Origin: Chitinophaga pinensis
GTDB taxonomy: Bacteria > Bacteroidota > Bacteroidia > Chitinophagales > Chitinophagaceae
Length of the DNA stretch: 64,000 bases
NCBI GenBank assembly: GCA_945865645.1
Contig: CAMBEI010000001.1
Span: 80,906-144,905, forward strand
Direction of reading: 5' to 3'
Shown: piece by piece, positions 37,101-45,412 of the stretch
Layout: the number at the start of each line of letters is the position of its first letter
Position numbering within the stretch: position 1 is the first letter of the stretch
Position numbers and translations under genes: made by a program
Notes under the pieces: model-generated
What the model was told of the DNA's origin: nothing
The model's input: only the letters and a program-made list of their open reading frames with translations
The model's database searches: none

Positions 37101-37515
37101 TGGTATGGTTGACCATCCAAATATCAAGAGCGCAACATCAATCATTGATTTCATTTTCCGCTCATTAGCTTATGAGTATTTAGGAAGAAATGACCTCGTT
37201 CATGTACTAGATGCACCTGAATTGCAAAACTTAGGCAATGAAGAATGGGATCAAAATACGCCCACTATCGGTGATCGTAAACCAGAACTTAGCGAAGTAA
37301 GGGTAATGGGAGCTACAAAGCCTGCTACCCAATCTGCAATAGCGCAGCATCGTACTGCACACAAAAAAGTGGCTAATGGGATAGATGCAGTAAACGCAGC
37401 CGCTAAAAGTATGCAAAGTGATGCGCCGGCTTGTAACACCTGTGGGCATATTACCGTACGAAGCGGCACCTGTTACAAGTGCTTAAATTGTGGTAATAGT
37501 ATGGGATGTAGCTAA
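34150..37515 (+). CDS. nrdJ: Adenosylcobalamin-dependent ribonucleotide reductase (class II)
   Basis: An 1121-residue class II reductase that makes deoxyribonucleotides using a B12-derived radical. The active-site motif NPCSE (residues 388-392) has the radical Cys390 and Glu392. HACFILSV (around residue 177) supplies a second active-site cysteine. [20 protein letters not shown] and the GGGYFKI segment are typical of the large B12 form. The C-terminus has [20 protein letters not shown], a zinc-ribbon-like and redox cysteine tail. It is a single-gene unit, with a strong terminator 31 bases after the stop. No class I subunit gene is nearby. Confidence 0.94.
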   Translation: [1121 protein letters not shown]

Positions 37516-37545
37516 TCACTTTTTTAATCAAGCACTAAATAAATT

Positions 37546-37578
37546 AAGGCCACCAAGTAAAAAACTGGTGGCCTTTTT
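37546..37578 (+). terminator. Intrinsic terminator after nrdJ
   Basis: A perfect 10-bp stem (AAGGCCACCA with TGGTGGCCTT) and a 10-base loop, followed by a T run, 31 bases after the reductase stop. Confidence 0.9.
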
Positions 37579-37693
37579 AATACCCTAGCTTATTTTCTAT
37601 TTTATTTTAAATGTAAACGATACGCAAATGCATTAAATAAATTAGCCATAAAATCGCTAATATGTAGAATTAAATTGAGGTTATCTTTGTCTT

Positions 37694-38170
37694 ATGACAT
37701 CATCATTTTTTACCTACGATAAGAAAAAAGTTATACAAGCATTACGCTATCATTTTATAAGTCGAAAGGAAATAAAAATATTGATTATTTTTGTGAATGT
37801 ATTTGCTATCAGCACGGCTCTTTTATTTTTTTTTAAAAAAATATCGCCAGTTGCTTTTTTAACAAGTTCACTTTTATGGTTTTTTTTAATGATCGCGTTT
37901 TGGTTTGTAATACCCTATTTGGTGTATAAAAATGCAGAAACTTTTAAAGACCGGTTTAAGGCAATTTTAGGAGATGATGTGTTTAGAATTGAAAATGAAA
38001 AATATGGAAGAAGCTGGCACTGGAAAGACTTTAGCTCCTGGATTGAAAGTCCATATTTTTTTCACCTCTATTTTAATAGCCGCTCTTTTTTTATTATACC
38101 TAAGGACGCCTTTGAAGGAGATCACGTGCAGGAAACAAGAAAAATATTAAAAGAAAAAATTAGAAAGTAG
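37694..38170 (+). CDS. YcxB-like membrane protein
   Basis: A 158-residue protein with two hydrophobic segments, about residues 29-46 and 51-77, and a C-terminal soluble domain that contains RSWHWKDFSSWIESPYFFHL and FFIIPKDAF, characteristic of YcxB-like proteins. Role unknown; such proteins are small membrane-anchored proteins with a PH-like fold. It converges on the GNAT gene with a 21-base gap and no visible terminator. Confidence 0.7.
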   Translation: MTSSFFTYDKKKVIQALRYHFISRKEIKILIIFVNVFAISTALLFFFKKISPVAFLTSSLLWFFLMIAFWFVIPYLVYKNAETFKDRFKAILGDDVFRIENEKYGRSWHWKDFSSWIESPYFFHLYFNSRSFFIIPKDAFEGDHVQETRKILKEKIRK

Positions 38171-38191
38171 TATTTTTACGCTTAATTTTTT

Positions 38192-38620
38192 TTATAACTT
38201 TTTCTCCATAATAAAATGCGGTATTGTTACTTCTGTAAACCGATCACCTACTAGCTTATAGCCCAATTTTTCATAAAAACGTACAGCCGTTTCACGGGCA
38301 TGCATAATTAGTTTTTTATACCCTTTGTCACGGGCAATTATTTCTGCAAAATTAAGCATACTAGCACCAATGCCTTTTCCTTGCTGATTATTTTGTACTG
38401 CCATTTGCCTTAATCGTAAACTTTTATTATCGGCCTTAGTAAGTATACAACAAGCCAATATTTTTTCATCATCAAAAGCACCAATTAATATATCATCTTT
38501 TTCTTTATTTAATTCATCAACTGTTAAGGATAGCCCCAAGGGCTGCCTTAATATTTCATCCCGCAGCTTTACCATCTGTTGATACTCTTTTGAGCCGTGA
38601 TCTACTTGTTTTAAAGCCAT
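38192..38620 (-). CDS. GNAT-family N-acetyltransferase
   Basis: A 142-residue acetyltransferase of the GNAT fold. The acetyl-CoA binding motif A is QMAVQNNQQGKGIGASMLNF (QGKGIG near residues 78-83), followed by ARETAVRFYEKLGYKLVGD, the typical C-terminal motif. The substrate is unknown; similarity in length and motif suggests an ElaA-like or general small-molecule acetyltransferase. Single gene. Confidence 0.9.
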   Translation of the reverse strand: MALKQVDHGSKEYQQMVKLRDEILRQPLGLSLTVDELNKEKDDILIGAFDDEKILACCILTKADNKSLRLRQMAVQNNQQGKGIGASMLNFAEIIARDKGYKKLIMHARETAVRFYEKLGYKLVGDRFTEVTIPHFIMEKKL

Positions 38621-38851
38621 AACTTACTATATTTTAATACAGGTTAAGGTTATTACAGGCTAATGATTTTACAATATACAATTTTTTTATTTGTAATATA
38701 AAAAGCAAAAGTGTAAGTAATATATGTATTAAATATAATATAATTGACTACTAACATGCATAAAACAATGTTTTTTGTATGTTAATTATACTATCTTAAT
38801 ATAGATATTTAGTAAACTTTATCTATTTCTTTATAATTAACTCAAAATGTA

Positions 38852-38859
38852 TATTTTTG
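38852..38859 (+). promoter_or_regulatory. -7 promoter element for acpP
   Basis: TATTTTTG, an exact TAnnTTTG match 28 bases before the acpP ATG. No TTG at the expected -33 position. Confidence 0.5.
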
Positions 38860-38887
38860 CACCCAATACAAACTAAAATTAAATATC

Positions 38888-39124
38888 ATGTCAGACATTG
38901 CAACAAGAGTAAAGAAAATAATTGTTGACAAATTAGGAGTAGATGAAGCAGAGGTTACGCTAGAAGCTTCTTTTACTAATGATTTAGGTGCCGATAGCTT
39001 GGACACCGTAGAACTTATTATGGAATTTGAAAAAGAATTTAATATTTCTATTCCTGATGAACAGGCCGAAACTATTACTACTGTCGGTCAGGCTAATGCT
39101 TATTTAGAGGAACATGCTAAGTAA
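38888..39124 (+). CDS. acpP: Acyl carrier protein
   Basis: A 78-residue acidic carrier of fatty-acyl chains. The phosphopantetheine site is [10 protein letters not shown] with Ser37. Acidic helix II ([12 protein letters not shown]) follows. It is the first gene of acpP-fabF-rnc, an order conserved in Bacteroidota, with 25 bases to fabF. Confidence 0.97.
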   Translation: MSDIATRVKKIIVDKLGVDEAEVTLEASFTNDLGADSLDTVELIMEFEKEFNISIPDEQAETITTVGQANAYLEEHAK

Positions 39125-39149
39125 TTAATTTAATTATCACAGGCATTTT

Positions 39150-40403
39150 ATGGTATTAAAACGAGTTGTAGTTACCGGATTGGGTGCATTAACTCCATTG
39201 GGCAAAACTGTTGAAACATATTGGCAGGGCTTGACCGAAGGGGTTAGTGGTTGCGATTTTATTAAACAATTTGATTGCAGTAAGTTTAAAACTAGATTTG
39301 CCTGTGAGGTTAAAGATTTTGAAGCTACCGATTATCTAGATCGAAAAGAAGCCCGCAAAATTGACAGATTTACCCAATTTGCATTAATAGCAAGCGACGA
39401 AGCGGTTAATGACGCCGGTATCAGTAAAGACAATGTTGATGTTGATCGGGTCGGTGTCATTTTTGGGAGCGGCATTGGTGGCATTACCACCTTTTATGAA
39501 GAAGTTAGCAATTTTGCTTTAGGCGATGGAACTCCCCGTTATAACCCTTTCTTTATTCCAAAAATGATTCTAGATATTGCCGCAGGACAAATATCTATGC
39601 GACATGGTTTTCGCGGTCCAAATTATGCAGTAGTTAGTGCTTGCGCTAGCAGCACAAATGCAATCATCGACGCTTTTGATAACATTAGATTAGGAAAAGC
39701 CGATATTATTATTGCTGGAGGTAGCGAAGCTGTTATTAGCTCGCCAGGTGTAGGCGGTTTTAATGCCATGAAAGCTCTCAGCGAAAGGAATGATGACCCT
39801 GCTACAGCTAGCAGACCATTTGATAAAGACCGCAATGGTTTTGTAATGGGCGAAGGCGCAGGCGTGTTAATTATGGAAAGTCTCGAACATGCACTTGCTC
39901 GCGGCGCAAAAATATATTGTGAAATTGCTGGTGGTGGCGCTACTGCAGATGCTCATCATATAACCGCCCCACATCCTGATGGATTAGGTGCAAAAAATGT
40001 GATGAATATTACACTTAAAGACGCAGGCATGAAACCAGAAGATATTGATTATATCAATGTTCACGGGACATCGACTACACTTGGTGATATCGCCGAAACA
40101 AAAGCAATACTTAATGTTTTTGGTGATCATGCATATAAATTAAGTATTAGTTCTACTAAGAGTATGACCGGCCACTGCCTTGGTGCAGCAGGCGCTTTAG
40201 AAGCCCTTGCCTGCATTATGGCTGTGGTAAAAGATATTATACCCCCAACGATCAATCATTTTACTGATGATCCAGAATTAGATCCAAAATTAAATTTCAC
40301 TTTTAACAAAGCACAGCATCGTATCGTTAATGCAGCACTCAGCAATACTTTTGGTTTTGGCGGCCATAATGCTTGTGTAATTGTAAAGAAATATGTGGCT
40401 TAA
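39150..40403 (+). CDS. fabF: Beta-ketoacyl-ACP synthase II
   Basis: A 417-residue condensing enzyme that elongates acyl-ACP with malonyl-ACP. Catalytic Cys165 lies in VVSACASSTN, and the two histidines in NVHGTSTTLGD and KSMTGHCLGAAGALE. GFGGHNACVIVKK is the C-terminal glycine-rich motif. It starts at ATG 25 bases after acpP and probably shares its transcript. Confidence 0.97.
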   Translation: MVLKRVVVTGLGALTPLGKTVETYWQGLTEGVSGCDFIKQFDCSKFKTRFACEVKDFEATDYLDRKEARKIDRFTQFALIASDEAVNDAGISKDNVDVDRVGVIFGSGIGGITTFYEEVSNFALGDGTPRYNPFFIPKMILDIAAGQISMRHGFRGPNYAVVSACASSTNAIIDAFDNIRLGKADIIIAGGSEAVISSPGVGGFNAMKALSERNDDPATASRPFDKDRNGFVMGEGAGVLIMESLEHALARGAKIYCEIAGGGATADAHHITAPHPDGLGAKNVMNITLKDAGMKPEDIDYINVHGTSTTLGDIAETKAILNVFGDHAYKLSISSTKSMTGHCLGAAGALEALACIMAVVKDIIPPTINHFTDDPELDPKLNFTFNKAQHRIVNAALSNTFGFGGHNACVIVKKYVA

Positions 40404-40511
40404 ATTTTCTATTCCTTATTTTTCTACAAACCTTTTCAAAAATATACATAAAAAACACTTAATTTAAATTGATCTAAATAAGATTAATTTTAACAAAATC
40501 ATTCGCTCATT

Positions 40512-41216
40512 TTGCAGTTCATTAAAAACTTTTTTAAAAATAAAAATAAGGAGTTTAAAAAACAACTCACTAATGTATTAGGTTTTACACCCAGAGAAAT
40601 TACACTATATAAAATTGCCCTAAGCCACCGAAGTGTAAGAGAAGGCGCAGATGAAAATAATGAACGCCTTGAGTTTTTAGGGGATGCTGTTCTAAGCTCT
40701 ATTGTCGCACACTATTTATTTAAAAAATATCCATACAAAGACGAAGGCTTTTTAACAGAGATGAGAAGTAAAATGGTTAATCGTCAAAAATTAAATGAGA
40801 TCGCTTTAAAAATGGGGCTCAAAAAAATTACTTTGTATAATAAATTTGATAATGCCCTTAAAATTTCTCAAATATTTGGCAACACCTTAGAGGCATTGAT
40901 AGGCGCAGTTTATTTAGATAAAGGCTATACTGATACACATAAATGGGTAGAGCAATTTATCATTATGACACATATGTTTATTGATGATTTGGAAGATATA
41001 GAAATTAATATAAAAAATAAATTATACGGATGGGCTAATAAAAATGGCAAGGTGCTTGAATTTGAAACATTAAATGAAAAATTTGAAAACGGCCGCAGAT
41101 TATTTACCATCGGAGCAACCATAGACGGAGAACTAATTGCCGAAGCAAAAGGATACAATAAAAAAGATGCTAGCCAAATTGCAGCTCAACTAGCAGTAGA
41201 TAAATTAGAACTTTAA
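40512..41216 (+). CDS. rnc: Ribonuclease III
   Basis: A 234-residue double-stranded RNA endonuclease. The signature ERLEFLGDAVL (residues 51-61) carries catalytic acidic residues; a C-terminal dsRNA-binding domain (KGYNKKDASQIAAQLAVDKL) follows. The start codon is TTG at 40512 (MQFIKNFFKN); no in-frame ATG exists before the catalytic domain, and the N-terminal sequence fits other Bacteroidota RNase III proteins. 108 bases after fabF, in the conserved acpP-fabF-rnc order. Confidence 0.94.
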   Translation: MQFIKNFFKNKNKEFKKQLTNVLGFTPREITLYKIALSHRSVREGADENNERLEFLGDAVLSSIVAHYLFKKYPYKDEGFLTEMRSKMVNRQKLNEIALKMGLKKITLYNKFDNALKISQIFGNTLEALIGAVYLDKGYTDTHKWVEQFIIMTHMFIDDLEDIEINIKNKLYGWANKNGKVLEFETLNEKFENGRRLFTIGATIDGELIAEAKGYNKKDASQIAAQLAVDKLEL

Positions 41217-41299
41217 ATGTTAAAAATTTGGCATTATAGATTTATGTTCGGGTATCTAAAAATAAGTGCAACCAAAATCATTAACCACAAACAAAATAT

Positions 41300-42337
41300 A
41301 TGACTTTTGGAATTCTTGGAAGTGGAAGCTGGGGGACAGCCATAGCTAAAATATTAACCGATAACGGCAACACAATTTATTGGTGGAATAGGAGCGAAGC
41401 TCATATTAAATATATTCAGGAACAGCATCACAACCCCCAATATCTATCCACTGCCTTCTTAGATACAAAAAAATTAAAACTAACTACCAACCTTGCAGAA
41501 GTAATCAAAAACAGCGATTGCGTGGTAATGGTAATTCCATCTGCATATACAGATCTAGTATTCCACCAGCTAGATAGAAATATTTTTGTTGGTAAAAAAA
41601 TTATCTCAGCAATAAAAGGAATTTTACCTGAGCAAAATTTGTTACTTAATCAATACCTTAAGAAAGAATTTAACGTGGAACTGAGTAATTATTTTACTGT
41701 TCTTGGCCCTTGTCATGCAGAAGAAGTGGCTGCTGAAAAATTATCCTATCTAACCTTCTCTGGTATTGATGAAAAAACTACACATGATATTTCAATATGT
41801 TTTAAAACAAATTATTTAAACATTATCCAAAATAACGATATCTATGGGGTACAGTTCGCAGCAGTGCTAAAAAATATTTATGCCATTGGTTCAGGTATTG
41901 CTCACGGACTTAATTATGGCGACAATTTTTTAAGTGTATTTATTGCCAATTGCGCCGATGAAATGGCAGGTTTTTTAAAAAAAGCAGGGATAAAAAATAT
42001 AGAAGTGGGACACACAGATATTCGCAACCCTGCTGAAGAACATCGGTCAAATAATTATGCTGCTTCAGTTTATCTTGGCGATTTATTGGTTACCTGCTAT
42101 TCTCTCCATAGTCGTAATCGTGCATTTGGTAATATGATTGGTAAGGGATACTCGGTAAACGAAGTTGAATTAAAAATGAGCATGGTGGCCGAAGGCTATA
42201 ATGCTACAAAGTGTATCCATCAGATAAACGAAAAAATATTAGCAGATATGCCTATTGCTGATATGATATACCAAATATTATGGAACAATAAATCAGTAGC
42301 TGAAGAATTTAGTCGTATTGAACAAAGATTGGTTTAA
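41300..42337 (+). CDS. gpsA: NAD(P)H-dependent glycerol-3-phosphate dehydrogenase
   Basis: A 345-residue enzyme reducing dihydroxyacetone phosphate to sn-glycerol 3-phosphate for phospholipid synthesis. The N-terminal nucleotide-binding motif is GILGSGSWGTAIAKIL. AAVLKNIYAIGSGIAHGLNYGDN contains the catalytic Lys (seen as AVLKNIYAIGSGI), and the C-terminal part has MSMVAEGYNATKCIH. Length is normal. It converges on hemW with only 6 bases between the stops. Confidence 0.95.
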   Translation: MTFGILGSGSWGTAIAKILTDNGNTIYWWNRSEAHIKYIQEQHHNPQYLSTAFLDTKKLKLTTNLAEVIKNSDCVVMVIPSAYTDLVFHQLDRNIFVGKKIISAIKGILPEQNLLLNQYLKKEFNVELSNYFTVLGPCHAEEVAAEKLSYLTFSGIDEKTTHDISICFKTNYLNIIQNNDIYGVQFAAVLKNIYAIGSGIAHGLNYGDNFLSVFIANCADEMAGFLKKAGIKNIEVGHTDIRNPAEEHRSNNYAASVYLGDLLVTCYSLHSRNRAFGNMIGKGYSVNEVELKMSMVAEGYNATKCIHQINEKILADMPIADMIYQILWNNKSVAEEFSRIEQRLV

Positions 42338-42343
42338 AAATAG

Positions 42344-43483
42344 TTATACCTCCTCAAAAAATAAATCAGACGAAATTCGATCAGCAAATAATTTTCCTTC
42401 TCTTGTTAAAATAATTTTCTGATTTATTTTTTTTAATTTTCTCGCATCCGCATACTTCATACTTGCATTCAATATTTTAATACATTTATCTTCCCCAAAT
42501 CTTTTATTTACATAATCCAAATCTAAGCCTTCCATAGTTCTTAACGATGTCATTATATATTCATTCAGCTGCTGCGTTTCTGTAAGTATTTCTTCTTCAA
42601 AGGGAATAATATTTTGTTGCAAAGATTGAATGTATAAACTGTTGTTGGCAATATTCCATCTTCTGCTATTACCATCATAAGCATGAGCGGCCGGGCCAAA
42701 AGCATAATAACTTTCTCCCAACCAATAACTGCTGTTGTGTTTGCTTCTTAAACCGGGTTTTGCAAAATTGCTGATTTCGTAATGTTCATAGCCGGCATCT
42801 TCCATCCAATTCATCAATAATAAAAATTGATGTGCCTGTTTTTCAGCATCAACCGGTTCTTTTTTGTGTAAGGCAATCATTTTATCCAGTGCAGTTTTGG
42901 GTTCTACAGTTAAAGCATAACAGGAGATATGGGGGATATTTTTTTCTATAACGGTTTCTACATTTCTTTTCCAGTCAGTATCACTTAAAATTGGTGAGCC
43001 ATAAATTAAATCAACAGAAAAATTTGTAAAGGCTGCTGCTTTAATCAAATCAATACAGGCGATTGATTCAGCAGCCGTATGCGCTCTGTTCATCCAAATC
43101 AATTCTTCATCTAAAAAACTTTGTATGCCAACACTCAGCCTGTTAATACCGCTATCTTTCCATTCCTTCAATTTCAATTCTGTAATATCATCCGGATTTG
43201 CTTCCAGCGTAATTTCAATATCATCTGCAAAAACAAAGCGTTTGTGTAATGCTTCAAAAATTAATTTTAATTCATCAAGAGCTAAAATACTTGGTGTACC
43301 ACCGCCAAAATAAACCGTTGAAATAACTTCTCTTTCATTTTTTTGAGAAATTATTACTAGTCCTATTTCCTTCACAATAGCCTCCACCATTTTTTCTTTT
43401 TGCCCCATGGAAGTCGAAAAATGAAAATTGCAATAATAACAGGCCTGTTTACAAAATGGAATATGAATATAAACGCCTGACAA
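42344..43483 (-). CDS. hemW: Radical SAM haem chaperone HemW
   Basis: A 379-residue radical SAM protein of the HemW (formerly HemN-like) group. The 4Fe-4S/SAM motif is CKQACYYC (Cys11, Cys15, Cys18) in IPFCKQACYYCNFHF. VYFGGGTPSILALDEL and NPDDITELKL follow. HemW inserts haem into haemoproteins rather than oxidising coproporphyrinogen; the short N-terminus before the Cys motif, without the HemN extension, fits that. The C-terminal HemN_C domain has MTSLRTMEGLDLDYV. It converges on gpsA and diverges from the BamA-like gene. Confidence 0.9.
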   Translation of the reverse strand: MSGVYIHIPFCKQACYYCNFHFSTSMGQKEKMVEAIVKEIGLVIISQKNEREVISTVYFGGGTPSILALDELKLIFEALHKRFVFADDIEITLEANPDDITELKLKEWKDSGINRLSVGIQSFLDEELIWMNRAHTAAESIACIDLIKAAAFTNFSVDLIYGSPILSDTDWKRNVETVIEKNIPHISCYALTVEPKTALDKMIALHKKEPVDAEKQAHQFLLLMNWMEDAGYEHYEISNFAKPGLRSKHNSSYWLGESYYAFGPAAHAYDGNSRRWNIANNSLYIQSLQQNIIPFEEEILTETQQLNEYIMTSLRTMEGLDLDYVNKRFGEDKCIKILNASMKYADARKLKKINQKIILTREGKLFADRISSDLFFEEV

Positions 43484-43499
43484 ATAATTTTAGTTTTAG

Positions 43500-43527
43500 T
43501 CCTGATAAAATATCAGGATATTTTTTT
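43500..43527 (+). terminator. Terminator-like hairpin upstream of the BamA-like gene
   Basis: An 8-bp stem with an AAA loop (43500-43518) followed by a T-rich run (to 43527), lying in the divergent gap between hemW and the plus-strand outer membrane protein gene. The polarity fits a plus-strand terminator 15 bases before that gene's ATG, so it may act as an attenuator or protect against read-through; no plus-strand gene precedes it. Confidence 0.4.
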
Positions 43528-43541
43528 AAATTTGGTTAGTA

Positions 43542-45368
43542 ATGACTCTTTTTAAATTTATACACTATAAAATTCTGGTACCTTTATTACTGTATAACAG
43601 TATTTTTTTTTACATTCCCAATTGTACTGCACAAGGCATAAAAAATAAACCCTATTTATTGCAAATTAAACTGGTTGACAAAGATAGTTCCTTTAAACTG
43701 CAGACCTTAAAGTTACAGCTTGAGTTTGCAAATGAATCTTTCTGCAGCAATTACATTAATGGGATAACTACTTTGTTAAGTTTAAAAGGGTTTCCCACAG
43801 CTTCTGTTGACAGCATCCTAAAAAATGAAAATTCAACAACCATACATTTGTTTTTAGGTAATTCATACGAGTGGATAACACTAAAACCAAATGCTATTGA
43901 ACAAGCTGCTTTAAATGAAATTGATTTTAAAGAACAAGATTATCAGAATAAGCTGCTTAATATTAAAGAATTACTACTGTCTCAGACTAAACTTTTAAAT
44001 TATTATGAAAAAAATGGGTATCCATTTGCCGAAATATTTTTAGACAGTATAAAGCTTGATCACGAAAAAATATATGCGCTAATAAGCGCAAGAAAAGGGC
44101 TATTGTACCACATAGATAGTATCCGAATTTTGGGTAAAGCAAAAATATCCAAAAATTTTTTAACACATTATCTAGCAATAACTAACGGTAGTTTATACAA
44201 TCAAGAAAAACTTAAACAGGTAAGTAAACGAATTCTCGAATTGCCATATTTACAGGAACTGCAGCCAAATGATATCACCATGTTAGGTACCGGCGCCATC
44301 CTTAATCTTTACCTTGCACCTAAACGAAGTAGTAAGGCCAATTTTTTAATAGGGTTTTTACCAAGCGCTAATCAGTTGGGTAAATTACAACTTACAGCTG
44401 ATGTAAACCTCGATTTAAAAAATGCATTAACCAATGGCGAAACCATTTTATTAAAATGGCAACAGTTACAACCAAAATCTCCTCGATTAAATTTAGGCTT
44501 CCAGCAACCTTACATTTTTAATTCCAACTTTGGATTCGATTTTGACTTTGATCTTTTTAAAAAAGATTCTACTTTTTTGCAGATTAATGCCACGCTAGGA
44601 TTGCAATATCTATTATCAATAAATCAATCGGCTAAAGTATTTATACAATGGCAAAAGAGTTTTTTATTCGGTACCGGGTTAGATACAAACCTTGTAAAAA
44701 TAACAAAAAAATTACCACCAAATATTGATCTAAATGGAGTTAATATTGGATTAGATTACGATTGGAATAATACCGATTATCGACTTACCCCCAGTACCGG
44801 TAACGAAATAAAAATAATAGCAGGCGCGGGCATTAAAAACATAAAAAAAAATATCGAAATACTAAATCTAAAAGACCCTGTATTCAATTATGCTGGATTA
44901 TACGATTCTGTAAAAGCACGTACTTATCAATTTAGAATAAAATTGGGGGCTACACATTTTTTTGCTGTTGGTAAACAAAACACACTAAAAACAACTATTA
45001 ACGGAGGCTTATTCATTAGCCCAAGCACTTTTAGAAACGAACTTTTTCAGATTGGAGGGTATAAAATTTTAAGAGGGTTTAGTGAAGAAAGTATCTACGC
45101 AACACAATATGCTGTTTTATCAACAGAGTTTCGTTATCGGCTTGCACTAAACTCGTTTTTATTTGGCTTCGTTGATGGGGCTTACACTAAAAAGAAATAT
45201 CAATCAGTAAATAAAAATAATAATTTTATAGGCATAGGTGCAGGACTTGTTTTTGAAACCAAATTTGGATTATTAAACATCAGTTATGCAGTTGGTAAAC
45301 AAAACGATCTTAAATTAAATATACGAGAAGCATCCAAAATTCATTTTGGTTACGTCAATTACTTTTAA
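43542..45368 (+). CDS. BamA/TamA-like outer membrane protein (surface antigen D15 type)
   Basis: A 608-residue exported protein. A signal peptide runs to about residue 32 (CTAQ). The first half has POTRA-like repeats (for example YEKNGYPFAEIFLDSIKLD and IDSIRILGKAKISKNFLTHY). The second half is a beta-barrel with the D15-type segment LFQIGGYKILRGFSEESIYA and the final strands KIHFGYVNYF. Related proteins insert or secrete outer membrane proteins. It is shorter than BamA (about 800) and close to TamA size; exact function is not determined. It may share a transcript with the DUF4271 gene downstream (44-base gap). Confidence 0.8.
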   Translation: MTLFKFIHYKILVPLLLYNSIFFYIPNCTAQGIKNKPYLLQIKLVDKDSSFKLQTLKLQLEFANESFCSNYINGITTLLSLKGFPTASVDSILKNENSTTIHLFLGNSYEWITLKPNAIEQAALNEIDFKEQDYQNKLLNIKELLLSQTKLLNYYEKNGYPFAEIFLDSIKLDHEKIYALISARKGLLYHIDSIRILGKAKISKNFLTHYLAITNGSLYNQEKLKQVSKRILELPYLQELQPNDITMLGTGAILNLYLAPKRSSKANFLIGFLPSANQLGKLQLTADVNLDLKNALTNGETILLKWQQLQPKSPRLNLGFQQPYIFNSNFGFDFDFDLFKKDSTFLQINATLGLQYLLSINQSAKVFIQWQKSFLFGTGLDTNLVKITKKLPPNIDLNGVNIGLDYDWNNTDYRLTPSTGNEIKIIAGAGIKNIKKNIEILNLKDPVFNYAGLYDSVKARTYQFRIKLGATHFFAVGKQNTLKTTINGGLFISPSTFRNELFQIGGYKILRGFSEESIYATQYAVLSTEFRYRLALNSFLFGFVDGAYTKKKYQSVNKNNNFIGIGAGLVFETKFGLLNISYAVGKQNDLKLNIREASKIHFGYVNYF

Positions 45369-45387
45369 AATTATCAATTTCAGTCTC

Positions 45388-45395
45388 TATTTTTG
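45388..45395 (+). promoter_or_regulatory. -7 promoter element for the DUF4271 gene
   Basis: TATTTTTG, an exact TAnnTTTG match 18 bases before the GTG start at 45413. Suggests the gene has its own promoter inside the short gap. Confidence 0.4.
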
Positions 45396-45412
45396 CATCA
45401 AATTAATTTGCA

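Noticed and set aside
36645..37154. 169-codon minus-strand ORF
   Set aside because: Antisense to the conserved C-terminal part of the ribonucleotide reductase.
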